Assembly (NCBI RefSeq): GCF_964204645.1
Contig: NC_134036.1
Location: 9,348,704-9,412,703 of the forward strand
DNA length: 64,000 nucleotides
Direction of reading: 5' to 3'
From: Tubulanus polymorphus
Taxonomy: Eukaryota; Nemertea; Palaeonemertea; Tubulaniformes; Tubulanidae
The position numbers and the translations under genes are program-made. Below, one piece after another: positions 46,630 to 59,458 of this stretch. Each line of letters starts with the position of its first letter. Positions within the stretch are counted from its first letter, which is position 1. Under the pieces are notes generated by a model that made no database searches, was not told the origin of the DNA, and worked only from the letters and a program-made list of their open reading frames with translations.

Positions 46630-48285
46630 ATCTTGGTGTTTGCCTATCACTCAGGACTCGGCTTTTTAGTATAGATTAGGTGATGTACGGATACAAGATA
46701 ACCCATAGTTCTACTAATGAATTATCAACCATATAAACTGATTTAAGTGCATAACCAGTACAATAGCCGGTTTACAGATGTTTAGATTGTCTACGTAAAC
46801 TCTTGAACTTAAACTACTATCACACTTGAAAGCAATACGAAATACCAGCCATCATTAAATGGAGAAGCTTTAGACTTAGACATTGAGCGATTACTTCTAA
46901 GTTACTCATATTTCCCACTGACCTCAATTACTAAATTAGTTGTTAATATTCTTTTCACTACAGATGTAGGTCTACGTTCCCGACAACTGATACGGGTTAC
47001 ATACATAGTCTAACATAGAAATGGAGAATGGGTCTACGAATTATTGAGTACAAATTAGACACACAGGGAATGGAAGCAATATATTGTAAGAACAAGCACT
47101 TATAATGATAAAGCGGGGATGGCATAGCCGAGGTTGACTGTATTCTATTTGTTCCCTGGTACTAACTACAGATAAGGAAAAAACCTTCCTATCTGAATAC
47201 TGCCTGATAACAAAATGATTTTCATGATTATGCAATATGGCCTACAATTCTATTAAGCATATCAAGCGTATTTGTTTGTATCATTAAATATCCCATAAAT
47301 GGTTTCTGACAATGACAACTACTTTTGAGTTTATCAAGTCGGCAAACCATGGTTTTGATGATTTCAAAATATCAATGCAATACATACTTCGGACAATAAA
47401 CAGTAATGATACACTTGTATTGATCTAATCAAAGAATGAAGTCCATCTCTATTCGATTTACATAAAAAAGAATTCCTTCAATGCAGTGTATGTAAAACGA
47501 ATAAAGAATCGACGGTTAAGTTCAAAGCACGTGCTGGTCGTTTTAAGGCATGTACCTCTAAAGCAGAGTACATAATGGTACCCTTCGTCCATTTAAAAAA
47601 GTTGAAATATACTGCATTTGGCCTATGGATAAATGTCTCCAATGATGTTACATGTAAAAAGGACATGCAAGATCGGCAAACTAATAAAGAAAGCTTACCT
47701 TTTTCCTTTTTGGCTAGGCTTAGACTCAATGTTCTCGCATCACCGCGAATAGTAACTGGACATGCGCATTGACCTATCGGTCGAGTTCATTGTTTGCTGT
47801 AGGAGATGAACCCTACCGAACCTCGAAGCAAAGGATTATTTTAATTGCCCAATGAATTTCATATGAACAATGTGTTGAGAACACGCGTTTTTGGAAAAAA
47901 ATATATCTTAATGTTCTTGAAGATTCTTGCAGTTTGTAAGTGTAAATCATATACACACTACACAGCCGTACACCCTGCTCTGCTCTGTATGGGCTCTCCC
48001 GAACTTCCGGAGTTCTGCCAGGTGATGGTTTCTCCTAACTTCTGACGTAGAAAAAGGGGCGGAGCTTATCTGTTCTAACCGTCAGATGGGGCTGCTGTAT
48101 TGCTTTATATATAAATATCTTTGTCAGACCCGATTACGCCTACGACTGCAAGTGGGTGATTGAACAATTTTCTGAGCGTTTGCAAGGTGTAACAATTACG
48201 GGACACTTTGTATGCCCCGTAATTTTTCACCACCCCGCAACAAGGAAATTAAAAAGACAAACGCCCCGTTAATCGTACATTATCT
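46630..48285. other. Gene-free stretch
   Basis: No supported gene. A minus-strand segment ending in GGAAAAAG|GTAAGC at about 47695 has a good donor but neither a clean acceptor nor a recognisable product. It is flanked on the right by the (TA)n tract at 48289-48370. Confidence 0.4.
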
Positions 48286-48287
48286 TA

Positions 48288-48288
<1 letters not shown>

Positions 48289-48370
<82 letters not shown>
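48289..48370. repeat. (TA)n microsatellite
   Basis: An uninterrupted TA dinucleotide run of about 40 units. Confidence 0.95.
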
Positions 48371-48378
<8 letters not shown>

Positions 48379-48621
48379 ATAAGTCAACAAGGTGTAATGA
48401 CGATATGACATATAATCTCATTAATTATTATTATAATCATGTATATTGAAATGTATGAACTATGACTTTTAATATCTGTTATTCTGACTTTGGATTTCAT
48501 CAAATGAACCCAATCTGCAATTAAAGATTCACACTCGTATTTTCATTGGATTTTCAGGAATTTCAGGATCACAAAACATAATTATAACCGCGGTGGTTCA
48601 TCCCAAAAACCTCCGCATTAA

Positions 48622-49019
48622 ATAGCCTCGTCATTCCACCAGCATCCCCATGCCAGGGTCTTACTTTTATATGAGACTTCCACACCGTGTATACATCCGC
48701 CATTTTGACCGAATAATCCGATTTACTTATCACTTATTTTTGTGCTGGCCGCTTCTGATATGATCATACATCCTTTACTATTACAATACGTCTTCTGCTG
48801 ATATTCAATGCAATATAATATTTCGAAGTTCAAATATAGGTCATTATATAATCACAGGATGACATTCTGCATCTTTCTCAATAACATTTTGCCAAATAGC
48901 TTGAATGTGCACACATAGACCTGTGACGTTCTGCACATTGATTTACGGTTGTGATTTGACGCTAGATTGTTAACATTGCTTAGGATTCATAATGGTAACG
49001 TTTTATAAGGCGTCACAAA
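48622..49019 (+). repeat. Dispersed ~400-bp repeat, copy 1
   Basis: This segment matches 55887-56297 over almost its full length. Shared words include CCGCTTCTGATATGATCATA, ATCCTTTACTATTACAATAC, CACATAGACCTGTGACGTT and TTTTATAAGGCGTCA. Small indels separate the copies. No coding frame; element class unknown. Confidence 0.85.
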
Positions 49020-49914
49020 GTGACCGTATTGGTGGATGTTTACCCAAGCTCACAAGAGTCTATTGCTGCAGGAGAGTAAGGTATTTAACATGGGCTACAG
49101 GGCACAGAATGTTTATTTGCGGTATGTGAGAGCGTCAGAAATTATAGTTACAACGGCATCAGTCACATTCTCCTATCACTTACTACTCCTTAATATAGAT
49201 TTGCGATTCTACATTACTTATTAAGTACTGACTTTTGAGAAAATAACGTAGTTTAGAAACCATTGAAAAAGTAGCTGTATGTAGGTAGGGATAGTCGGAT
49301 AAAGAATGCATACCTAAATCCTTTTGTTTGCATTTTTTCTACATCCGAGGCCACAAATCTATCGAGATCAGTCAGAAGAAAATACAATGAGAAGGGCCGC
49401 AGCAATTATCGACATCATGCACCCGTCTCAACCTGTGGTTCGATTCTTGCAGTAACGCGTGACATTATTTACGAACTAATAATTACCTGATATGTATATA
49501 ATGTAACTGGTCAGTGGATACTATAAATTTTTGAATTTTGCATTGTAAACTTTGTTTACGAATAAAATATATATAAACAGCTGAAATGATTGAAATTGTC
49601 AATATACAAAGTGTGGCCATGGTTATCATATCATAATATCACCTTCATATTTTTCTTTTCAATTTTCATATACTGAAATATCATCATTACCGCTTATACA
49701 CTGATCTACATAACACAGGTTTACATGAATACATATTTCAGTACATGTGAATAGATGAATATCAATAGATCACTAAATGTATTTATTTCACACCATGTGT
49801 AACATAAATAGAGTGGGTGGAACAGTAAAAAGCCGAAGCTTGTAAGACCCTAAACCCTTCCCCAAGCCATGTTTTCACTGCCATACAACAATCACAAAAC
49901 ACAATCACACAACA

Positions 49915-50655
49915 TATTCACGTTTGCGTTCTGCGACTTCGCGTAGGTCCCGCGCGGTTTCGCCATCGGAGTTTGGCCGATACATCCAGGAAGAAAGCCA
50001 CTAAATATTTGGATGGATATATGAAAGCTGTGGGTACTGGAGTGTGTAATGGGTAGTGTAGTGTGATCTGTGTGCATTTGTGGCCAGCACACAGATCACA
50101 TTGTTCATTGGGGTTTAGTCCAGGACTCGCGAGATTTTCAACAACACGGAAGTAACGTGTAATAAATGATGACTTGAATTGCATGACTACCTACCACCCC
50201 TCATTATTGTTGGATAAGTAAACGTTCCGCACTGACTAAAAATTAGTAATAATAATTAATAACATTTTAGAAATGGCCAGAATTTTAACTAAGGTTCTAT
50301 CTCATTTTTTTATTTTACAATTGCGATTTTTTAAACGGCCGTTAAGGCTTCATGTTTCGTCTGCAATTCACTGCAAATAGTTACGCAACTACGCACATTT
50401 CAATGTTTTTGGCAGCTGTACACTCAATCGGCACCGTTCGTGACTAGCTTCACTGCGGAATTATCATTAATTAACATCGCCATACCACATCATCAACTTA
50501 TATTGTGCCTTAAAACCCTAACAGCGGAAATAATTGAAATGCACACACGATTTCTACCATTAAAAATTGAGAGAGTGGCCGAGTTTGTGTTCTGCTGCTT
50601 CGCGTAAATCCCGCGCGGTGGCGCAACCGCGCGGAGTGGGGCCGATATGTCCAGT
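49915..50655 (-). repeat. Pair of related GC-rich segments
   Basis: The segments 49922-49990 and 50582-50655 share GGCCGATA(C/T)(A/G)TCCA, CCGCGCGG and TTCGCGTA words at roughly 70% identity. Translated on the minus strand they give similar LDVSA/LDISA and Arg-rich peptides, but in frames that are not conserved. They may be ends of an unknown repeat. Confidence 0.4.
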
Positions 50656-51476
50656 GATAAAAATAGTTTACTGTGTTTTACAACAGAGATGACTGAAAGG
50701 CACTTGTAGTTATAGGCTAGGAGTAGATTATACCAATGTGGCTTCTTACATTGCGTAATGAAGTTCATATGTTTGTGATATCAGTTAGCTTGATCCGTTT
50801 AAAATCATGTATGTATTATCTATATACTCTGAAAGATAATAGACATGGCAAATGTCTTGGTATTTCTCGACAATCGGAATCTGACATTGTATTTTCTTAT
50901 GAAATAATTCCTAAAATTACATCCTGGCTCCTGCAAGAAGTTCCAAAATATATTCTAACGAACAATTCATCTCAAATATTCTTTTTTTATCAATCATCAT
51001 TCGAATGGTTAAAGCGTTCTGATTTCTATTCGGATTGTTTTCTCAGAATATCTCTGACAACCATGAACGAATTAATTTCATAGCAAAAGAAGTATCCGTG
51101 TGAAACGGCTGTTGGATGTTTCAGTAAAGTTTCCGGACCAACGAAAATTATGAATGACGAAATTCTACATTCCTCACAAGGAAGAATAATTCGACGCTGA
51201 TCGATTTTTGCATGAGATTTTATTTATTCACTCCATTTAACTTAACCATTGCTTATGTTGCCATAACACATGATACAACTTCTGCATTTAATGATGTTTT
51301 TATCGGACGAATATTGCAATCTGCTCAGCTTCCTGCAAATCATCATTTGCTGAAATCGATTCAACAGTTACCTAATCTTAATACATATTTGCAAATATTT
51401 TCAGACAAATGACTGGCTTTTATTGGATAAACCGAATTTAGATACTATCATGAGATTCTAGTTGTGAAATGCTTAC

Positions 51477-54400
51477 GTGACACTTCGGAATTTGGCGCGT
51501 AGTAGAAATTTGGCCTTCCGTTAGCCTGGTCGTATGAGCAACCGTCATTTGAATCATCATGGACGTCGGCAACTACCATCCACAGACGATCATTCTCACA
51601 CCCTCCGTAATTACGATTAATGAAAAATCGTCTATTCAAATATGTCCTAACACTGAAATACATAAATTTAGTTAAGTGTTTTATATAACTACACAGCCTA
51701 TTACAAGACAACCTATCAGGGCTGTACAATATGTTTTATGATACCCCATGCTCCGTGAGAATAAAACACCGAACTAGGTTTGCAGCAAAATAAAGAAGAT
51801 TGTGTGATTGATTGATGAAAGGTCATTTATTTACATAAATGACGGAAATGCGAATATTCCAGATTAAAACAAGATTTTGCAAAAAGGGTGGCCAAAAAGT
51901 GCCACATAATACAGAGAATAATAATACAGAGTCACAATAAATGTTATAGAATCCACCGCGAAAGTCTCGGAAAGCAGTTTACACATCGAATTCCAAAAAA
52001 AGGATGGGACATAAGGGTGGGTTATTTAATAAAACATATGCGTCTAGGAAACTCAGACGGACTGAATCGCCACGAGGTTACTCAGTGGGCGGAGTTCAAC
52101 AAGTGATAAGACACGTGTTAGATCACGTAATAGATAAACTACGCTGGCTCTCATAAAACATTTTATTTCCTAACGTAAATAAAATTCCTTTATGGAGTGT
52201 CCACTGTAACGACCTATGCACACCACCAACCGACAACAGCACCGACAGGAAACACACACAACCTGTAGATAAGGTAAACTAAAAACTTTATTGCTACAAC
52301 GACAAATTATTTCCGTGGCCGTGACAATGCAACAATCCTACGATATAAATATGAGTAATGCATGTAAATACACAAATAGGCCTAAATATATACTACTAAA
52401 CATTCACAATGCGTGCAATACTATAGTTTCAGAATATCATTTTCACATACAAATTCACCATTATTCCCTGCTATAACTCGCGAGTGAGGCGAGATGGAGA
52501 TCACAACAGAAAAACATATGGTGACGAACATGTAGTGCAAATATAGTAATAAGCGTATTCATTGACAAGCAGGGAAATTACTCACTCTCCTCGAATCGAA
52601 AAATAATGAGTTGTTGATTCCTTTGTTAAATCGGTCCAACCACTTCCTATCAATCGCTCCTTGTTGAACCAATCGGTCATTGAGGAACCTGTTCCATTAA
52701 ATCTGACATAGGCAACTGTTTTTCCAGCCTGATAGAATTCTACTTGTACCTAGATAGATGTAGTTTTAGTGTAAGTATCATTGCAATCATTTAATAGTTT
52801 ATTAATTGATGTTTATCTTATATATGTAAATCCAAATGGTGCTACAGAAATTTCACCGACACCAAATAATGGAGTTGCTCACTTCATTAACAACCATTTT
52901 GTTCCATGCATCAACATCGGGACTTTTCCAAACACAGTTACATTTTATCCACGGCTCGGGTCTACTGGGAGGGCATTGTGCATTGTATGGTTCCACCCAC
53001 GCATTATAAACACCTTTATTAGTGCCTTCACTGGCAACAAACACCAGTCTCCAAGGGTCATCACCGTACGTAGATTCGCCAATTAGTACAATTGGTTTAA
53101 CTTAAACATAAGCATGTATATAGAGCCAGAAATACGGAATTTTACTAAACAAACAATTTTGAAATAGTAATGTATTTTATTCTTACTTACCGCATGATGC
53201 TCGGGTCACTAAAATAATAAAGGTAACAACGGGTTATCGAATGACACACACTATCATGCAACATGATATAAAGAGAATGTTACCATTAACGGGCACTATT
53301 ATATAAATAACGTCGTAAAGGCTCAGACACACTGGGCGATTTATTCGGCCGACTCAATCGCCCGATGATTTCCTCACCGATGTGATTGCCTGGAGTAGCA
53401 GGCACACTAGGCGATTTCGTCATCAGCGACGAAATCTAACATGTTCGATTCCGGCGATTACCGCGATCGACTCAAGGTTGAGGTGATCATCAATCGCAGA
53501 CACTGACACACAAGTGATTTTAACGGCGATTTCGCCACTCAGTGTGTGTCCCCCGTTTAAAAAAATGAATTGCTCTTGGAGCCATGCATCCATTTTTCGT
53601 GGACTAATGAAACGTATTTCACCTTAACCCATTAGCACACAGGAATTGCACTATGTAGTGTCAATTACTCCTTAGAAAATTCAAGGTAAAATCCAAATTC
53701 ATCACGATACCGAATAGCTCATTTGCGGTTTATTTCCATGCAGTACAAGTTAGTGTAGTAAATAGTCGAGGCTTTCATATGATATAAGATTTGATGAGGT
53801 GGGCCACAAAAATCGTGTCCTTTTGGCCCCTTATGTTGATTTATGTTTGGTATTTCGATGGCATATGTGTAGTGTATCGTAAGCTATCGGGTTCGAATCC
53901 CACTATAACCGTTTCCGTGCAACGGACGAAAAAAAGTACCTTGGCAGATTCGGGGTGTTTGAGGAGTAAGCAGATCACGATTGATAGAACACTATATCCG
54001 TGTTGACGCGATGTAGAGAGAATCCCACAATGATAAGAAAAAGTCCGAAAATGTATCTTCGAGATAGTAGCTTATTTCAACGTTTCGACTATATCCTAAT
54101 AGTCATCTTCAGAAATAATGAGACCCCTCATTTCTACTAATTTCGTAGTATCTCATTATTCCTGAAGATGACTTTTAGGATATAGTCGAAACGTTGAAAT
54201 AAACTACTATCTCGAAGTAACATTTTCGGACTTTTTCTTATCATTGTGGGATTCTCTCTACAGTAATAAGCAGGGCGGATACGGGTGGCTTGAGTGCTAA
54301 TGGGTTAATTTTATCCGCGCTAAAGCGAATTCCGACTGCCCTTACTCCCAAGGTAGCAATCGCTGACCGAAGCATTCACATCCGAGAAATATATTGTTCT

Positions 54401-57094
54401 CTTAAGTCATATTCCTTCGTCTATGAAGCACTACAGCAAACGCCCGGGTTCTACTTAAGTACGAACCGATGAAATTACGAAATAACGAAACGAAATAACG
54501 AAATTAAATAATGAATGGACATTTGCTACGAGTGTGGGTACGAAACAAAATAGCCATATTTCACACACATACTACAACCTTAGCTCGTTATGATACCAGC
54601 CACGGAATGGACCGTCAACATTTTAGCGGCACATGTTTATGATCGTTTGAGAGTATTTTTTCTGAAATTGAAGGGTTTTTAGAGTATCCTACAATTAGGC
54701 CGAGTAGAAACGTTTGTAGGATTTTCTCAGACCCAAATGACAAATACGCTGAGCCATCTCTACGAACTCAGACGTGGTACAGCAAATTAACTGTTGACAA
54801 GGGTCAAATTCATGGACGGTTCCATTGTTTACATGATAAGAATTCGGAATCTGTAGTGGGTGGTTGTTATATTTCCACTCTTTTTGGGCTCAAACAACAT
54901 GATTTGCTTAGAAACCTGAAGTGGCCTGGGTAGCATTAATTCAAAATGAGTGTAGGAAACCAATAGAAAAGCCTAAACACTGCAGGATATGTTTTAAAGC
55001 ACAGTTTCTTCTGTAACCCGTAATTAATCAATTTGTCCCATCAAGTTGTATATAGGCATTCGCGGATCACTCCCCCCGATAGGGATTCGAGCCTGATGGC
55101 CATGGCACACTCGACCGGGTGCGCAGGTTTTAAGCCAGCTTTATCAGACCTCTACAATGTGAAAACGACGAAATTGTCAACAAGAAAATTAATTTTGACG
55201 CCTGCGTAAAGATGTAGAATTTCTGGGATAATCTAATGTGGAATTGCAAATTTGAAATCGAATTTTAAGAAATTTGGGCAATTATGAGATTTGGCGATTG
55301 GGTAGATGATACAGGTCTTGGACTGTACTGAGTAGTGGTTTGATTTTTTTATTGAAAATTGTCAATACAACTTCATTGCCTCAATGGTTGAAGAAAGAGC
55401 TCTACTGATGTCTGCTTCATCATGACTTTGAGCATACCGTGTGGCCTAGCCAGCCGGCCCGGTCCCGCGGGCCCGGTTTGGCTGTCACTCGATATCTTAT
55501 CTTGAGTCTGGGTTGAAGTAGACATTGTCATTTGAAATAAATTGTTTATGTTATTCTGTATGAATTACACGTGTGTCTTGTATGTTGTATTTTCTTATTT
55601 TAAAATTTGTAACTTTATTAAATTTGGGAATTTTATCCCGGAATTTCAATATAATAAGGATCAATAAAGAATTGAATTGAATTGTCACCTAATACACATG
55701 CCATTAGAGGACGCGGGGCCGTATATGACAGCTATGCTATTATACATTGCTAATCTCATGAATCCTACATACCCCTAATATCGAACATATTTTCTAAAAC
55801 ATTTGAATATTTAAATTATATGTTTACACATTTTTATATAGACCGCTTGTAGCCGCTGATGAAATTCACGCCGGCTCTATACAGATTGTAGATAGCTTCA
55901 TCATTCCAACAGCAACCCCATGTCAGGGTCTGACTTTTATATTAGACTCCCGTATCGTATATACATCCGCCATTTAACCGAATAATCCGATTTACTTATC
56001 ATTTCTATTTATGCCTGCCGCTTCTGATATGATCATACATCCTTTACTATTACAATACGTCTTCTAATGATATTCAATGCAATATAACATTTCCACGTTC
56101 AAATAGAGCTCATTATATAATCACAGGAATCCATTCTACATCTGTGTCAATAATATTTTGCCAGATAGCTTGTACGTGTACACATAGACCTGTGACGTTT
56201 TGCACATCGATTTACGGTTGTCGTTTGTAAAATGACGCTGAATGGTTAACATTGTTTAGGTTTTATAATGGTAATGTTTTATAAGGCGTCAAAAAATTGA
56301 CAATTTCGTCGTATTTCAATTCAAACTTTAGCAGAAAGAATGGCCATTTCGTAATTTCTTTACGTATTTCGTTTTGGACTTCACATACGTAATCTTAAAA
56401 TGGTTAATGAAAGCCACAATAAATGGCTGTCGGAATCAAGTGATGTTTTTATTGAGTATTCGTGGTTTACTTCCAAAGCTATTGTAGATAAGAAAACATA
56501 TGTGCAATATGCCAACGATAAGTTTATGAAACTGCCATCGGGGGACAATGAAAGCACTATTTTTTCAGTACCCTCAAAGCAATTTTGACAATACTTGTTA
56601 CATCACCACGTCTTACGTAGTAGCCCTTATGGCTCTACATATCCAAGATATGTTGATACTACGTTGTGCTCCTTTTAAATAGCCATATGTTATCAACTGA
56701 TGGGATTGATTTCGATGAAATCTTGTTACACTTTCCGGTGCAACATTGAAGCCAGTCAGGCAGTAACCCGTTATCGCTGCTTTGCAGCTACATTTTGTTA
56801 ATTCATTTTTCTTTTTACCTAATTCAACATTCTGCTCCTCTGTGAAATAAATGCTGGATCCGCAGAAGCAAAAGTGCCAGATTTTTTAAAATTGAAAATT
56901 CGATTCAATTTTCAATTTCATTTTTGATGACTGGCACAATAACTCATAGATCATATAGCAACAATTAAAACGAAATTGTTACAATGTGCGTTAGACACTG
57001 GCCCGGTAGATTAAAACTTACCGTCGTAAGTCTGCGCTGCCCTGCATAACATCACTAACGGCAGAATGGCCACCAGCTTTATGAAATAATGCAT
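51477..57094 (-). CDS. Secreted protein with a repeated-in-invertebrates extracellular domain, 3' end not found
   Basis: Exons on the minus strand: 57094-57022 (starts at ATG, signal peptide MHYFIKLVAILPLVMLC, likely cut near RAAQ), 53208-53191 (18-nt micro-exon, VTRASC), 53100-52883, 52749-52586, 51652-51477. All joins are in phase with GT/AG ends (phases 1, 1, 0, 2, then 1 open). Encoded blocks: RLVFVASEGTNKGVYNAW, a Cys-containing loop (AQCPPSRPEPWIKCNC), VEFYQAGKTVAYVRFNGTG, WFNKERLIGSGWTDL, HYFSIRGD, RRFFINRNYGGC and WMVVADV. I recall a secreted family in molluscs and other invertebrates with this order of blocks, but know no name or function. The final exon (phase 1) should lie below 51477, and I could not identify it. 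Introns hold SINE-like, TIR and foldback elements. Confidence 0.65.
53320..53555. mobile_element. Short element with imperfect inverted termini
   Basis: The left end CTCAGACACACTGGGCGATT is imperfectly mirrored by GCGATTTCGCCACTCAGTGT and GTGTCCCC at the right. The motif GGCGATTTCG occurs internally twice. About 236 bp, non-coding, in an intron of the secreted-protein gene. Confidence 0.5.
53790..53965 (+). mobile_element. tRNA-derived SINE-like element
   Basis: GGTTCGAATCCCACT at about 53888 is an exact RNA polymerase III B box (GGTTCGAATCC), preceded by a plausible but weak A-box region (TGTGTAGTGTATCG). No intact tRNA cloverleaf can be drawn: the anticodon arm is missing. It is followed by an A-rich stretch. 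Confidence 0.4.
54013..54261. repeat. Foldback element with ~110-bp arms
   Basis: The arms begin GTAGAGAGAATCCCACAATG and end CATTGTGGGATTCTCTCTAC, and contain TTTCAACGTTTCGACTATAT and its complement, with a short centre. A single arm of the same family lies at about 62030-62150 (CCTGAAGATGACAATTAGG, GAGTCGAAACGTCGAAT), and a weaker relative lies at about 57555-57590. A right-arm single copy is thus the likely unit and the palindrome two units head to head. Confidence 0.8.
55887..56297 (+). repeat. Dispersed ~400-bp repeat, copy 2
   Basis: Second copy of the segment at 48622-49019, same orientation, 7.3 kb apart. It lies in the first intron of the secreted-protein gene; copy 1 lies beyond its known 3' exons. 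Confidence 0.85.
56400..56588 (+). other. Short open frame with a relative at 63.35 kb
   Basis: The frame ends KFMKLPSGDNESTIFSVPSKQF-like (shown split: KFMKLPSGDNESTIF, then SVPSKQF). At about 63352-63414 on + a fragment reads KFMQLPPGDIESTIYSV and ends at a stop soon after. The shared C terminus argues that this once encoded protein, possibly of an unknown mobile element. No domain is recognised and no splice structure is established. Confidence 0.35.
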
Positions 57095-58424
57095 CTGGAA
57101 GAGAACAAAATTAATAAGACTTTGGTTAAAACAATCAATCTTAACCTTTTGAATGGGGTATCCCTATTTTGGGTGTGACAAAATTCATTTTGGAGAAACT
57201 GGTGATTTAAAAAACTAGAATTTCAGAATACACACACGATATAACAAATCAAATATCCGGCTATTGGCGTAGCCAATCTTGTTTGGAACACTGGTTATTG
57301 CTTTGAATGAAGCCAAAATTATTCATACTACTAGCAATTACACTAAACGCTACTTATTTGAGTCTGTCCATAATTACCCGTCGCTCAGATATTAGCAACT
57401 ATTCAAATAATGGCTTTTATCCGCATAAATCACGTGTTTCTAAGTATATTATTTCACGCCTAGCCAAACACTAGTCACTTACTCACTCACTCATTTACTC
57501 AATCAATCGGTTCCCCTTTAATGTGTATCACTCGTTTTTCGTCATAATCTCAAACCTGACGATGATATATTGGGTGAGATCGAAACGTCGTATCTGTTAT
57601 GCTACATGAATAGATAACTGTTTTCAATTTTAAAATTCTTTTGGTTAGGACATAGTACGTTTTTATCTTATTAAACGCATTAGTCCCCAAATACAAAGTT
57701 CGTAATCGACCATTTTAGTTTTAAAAAGTATTTGAAAATTATGATCTGAATTTCTGCAATCATTCAGATATCTAAAATCCCCATATTTCGCAACTGAAAT
57801 GCGTTAAAACATCCGTAACCATACAGTCAAAAAGATGCAAAGCTAAACTCGCAGAAAATTCAGTTAGTATAACTAAGACAAATAAACATAGCTTTATCAG
57901 CCTGTGATGGTATGAAATTTGTACGTGTAGAATTAAAACTCCTAATTCTGGGATTTTTCCATTTATAGAAAAATGCTGAGGGACTTTAAAAGTTTATCTT
58001 ATGAACGAACATATTGCTTTTGGATCCCAAATTGAATGCGTAGGTGTACACCTCAGCAGTGAATATTTTAAATGATTTCGTCCGCGCACAAAGGTGTCTA
58101 TACCGAATCTAGAAAAAAGGATTCCGGCTGAAAGTTAACGCAGCATTTTACACGCTGTGTTGATTTTAGCAAAAGGAGTGTCTGCGGATTGGGCAGAAAA
58201 TACAAGTTATTAATCACATACCTTGTTATGGTTTTTGTTGAATTACAAGATTATTTGCGTCGTCGTCAAAGTCGTGTCACCAATTGCAATCGTATTAGCC
58301 CAAAAGCAGTTTCTAAATTCGAAGAACCGCTTAGTATAAATAGCGCTGACAAACAGATGGGAAAAAGTCATTGTGTTACACGAAACGCCTAGAATTGATG
58401 AATAGAAAATACTGTTAAACAGCT

Positions 58425-58800
58425 GTTGGGAACCAGTCATTGTCTTTTTGAAGAATGCAGATAGGACCTCTTTGTCGACCTCTTTGTCTGGGAATTGCTG
58501 ATTTTACAGATTCTTGGATTAATTTTCTAAGGTGTCTGTACCATGCTCTCGCATTAAAGGTTGCCACACAAAACGCGAAGAATTTATGAATGCAAACAAT
58601 GATGAACAGGTGGTGGGATTCAGTCATTGTAACATAGAAGAATAGGAGAGGACCTGTATTTCAGGGAGTTGCAGATTTTACAGATTACTATGCAAACAAC
58701 AATGAACAGGTGGTGGGATTCAGCCGTTGTGTTAGTTTGTAGTGCTGATAGGACTTGATAGTATTTCTCAGCGTTGCAAATTCTAAAAATAGAATAGGCT
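58425..58800. repeat. Three degenerate tandem units
   Basis: Units share GGT(G)GTGGGATTCAG or TGTTGGGAACCAGTCATTGT, AGATAGGACCT-like and GCAGATTTTACAGATT words, spaced about 110-190 bp apart. No coding content. Confidence 0.5.
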
Positions 58801-59458
58801 TCATTGTGGAAACACAATACCCGCTGCCAAAGAAAAATTGAAAACAAAAAACATAATCATAAAATCACATGCTAGTTATACAATTAAACTCAGTGAGGCG
58901 AAAAAGGGATATACCCGGAATGTAGGTAGCAATTCCCTGTTAAATATCCCTGGGGAATGTAAAATTCCTCCCAAGTTCAGTTGTATATCAAACTTAAGTT
59001 TAGAACCCAGATAAAAACAGATAAAAACAGATGATATTACTTTTAAACTAGATTTCTTCGAAGATATCTTCTAAAATACTAAGATCACACGAATTTTATG
59101 AATGTTGCTTGCTTCTAAAAGAATAATGAAGAATAATGTCATTTTGATGCACGTAGCGTGGTAAAGTCACAGATTATCCAAAGTGATTATTGTGAAATCA
59201 CATCAATTAATTATGTAGGGAAACCATAAAGTTTTTAAAAACATAAGAATAATGGAGTATTTTATTGTAAAATTGATACATAGTATCCACGGATCATCCA
59301 CGGATCAATCGATCATTAACGAAATAATGGACCAAAAGGTCGCACGAGAGCAGGTGTGAGAGACAGTAGCATAAATCTATATTATTATAGATCTACTGTA
59401 AGTCTATGCTGACCTGATCGGTTCTCAATTTATAAGAGAAATCTATGAATTCATTTGT

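Noticed and set aside
50736-51412. Two plus-strand frames of 115 and 66 codons
   Set aside because: No family resemblance and no supported splice join; I see nothing that separates them from chance in AT-rich DNA.
53880-53905. Genuine tRNA gene at the B-box-like GGTTCGAATCC
   Set aside because: No acceptor stem or anticodon arm can be drawn around it; SINE-like remnant preferred.
55040-55140. Minus-strand GGCTCGAATCCC, a second tRNA/SINE candidate
   Set aside because: A B-box-like word alone, without a convincing A box or stems, is too weak to annotate.
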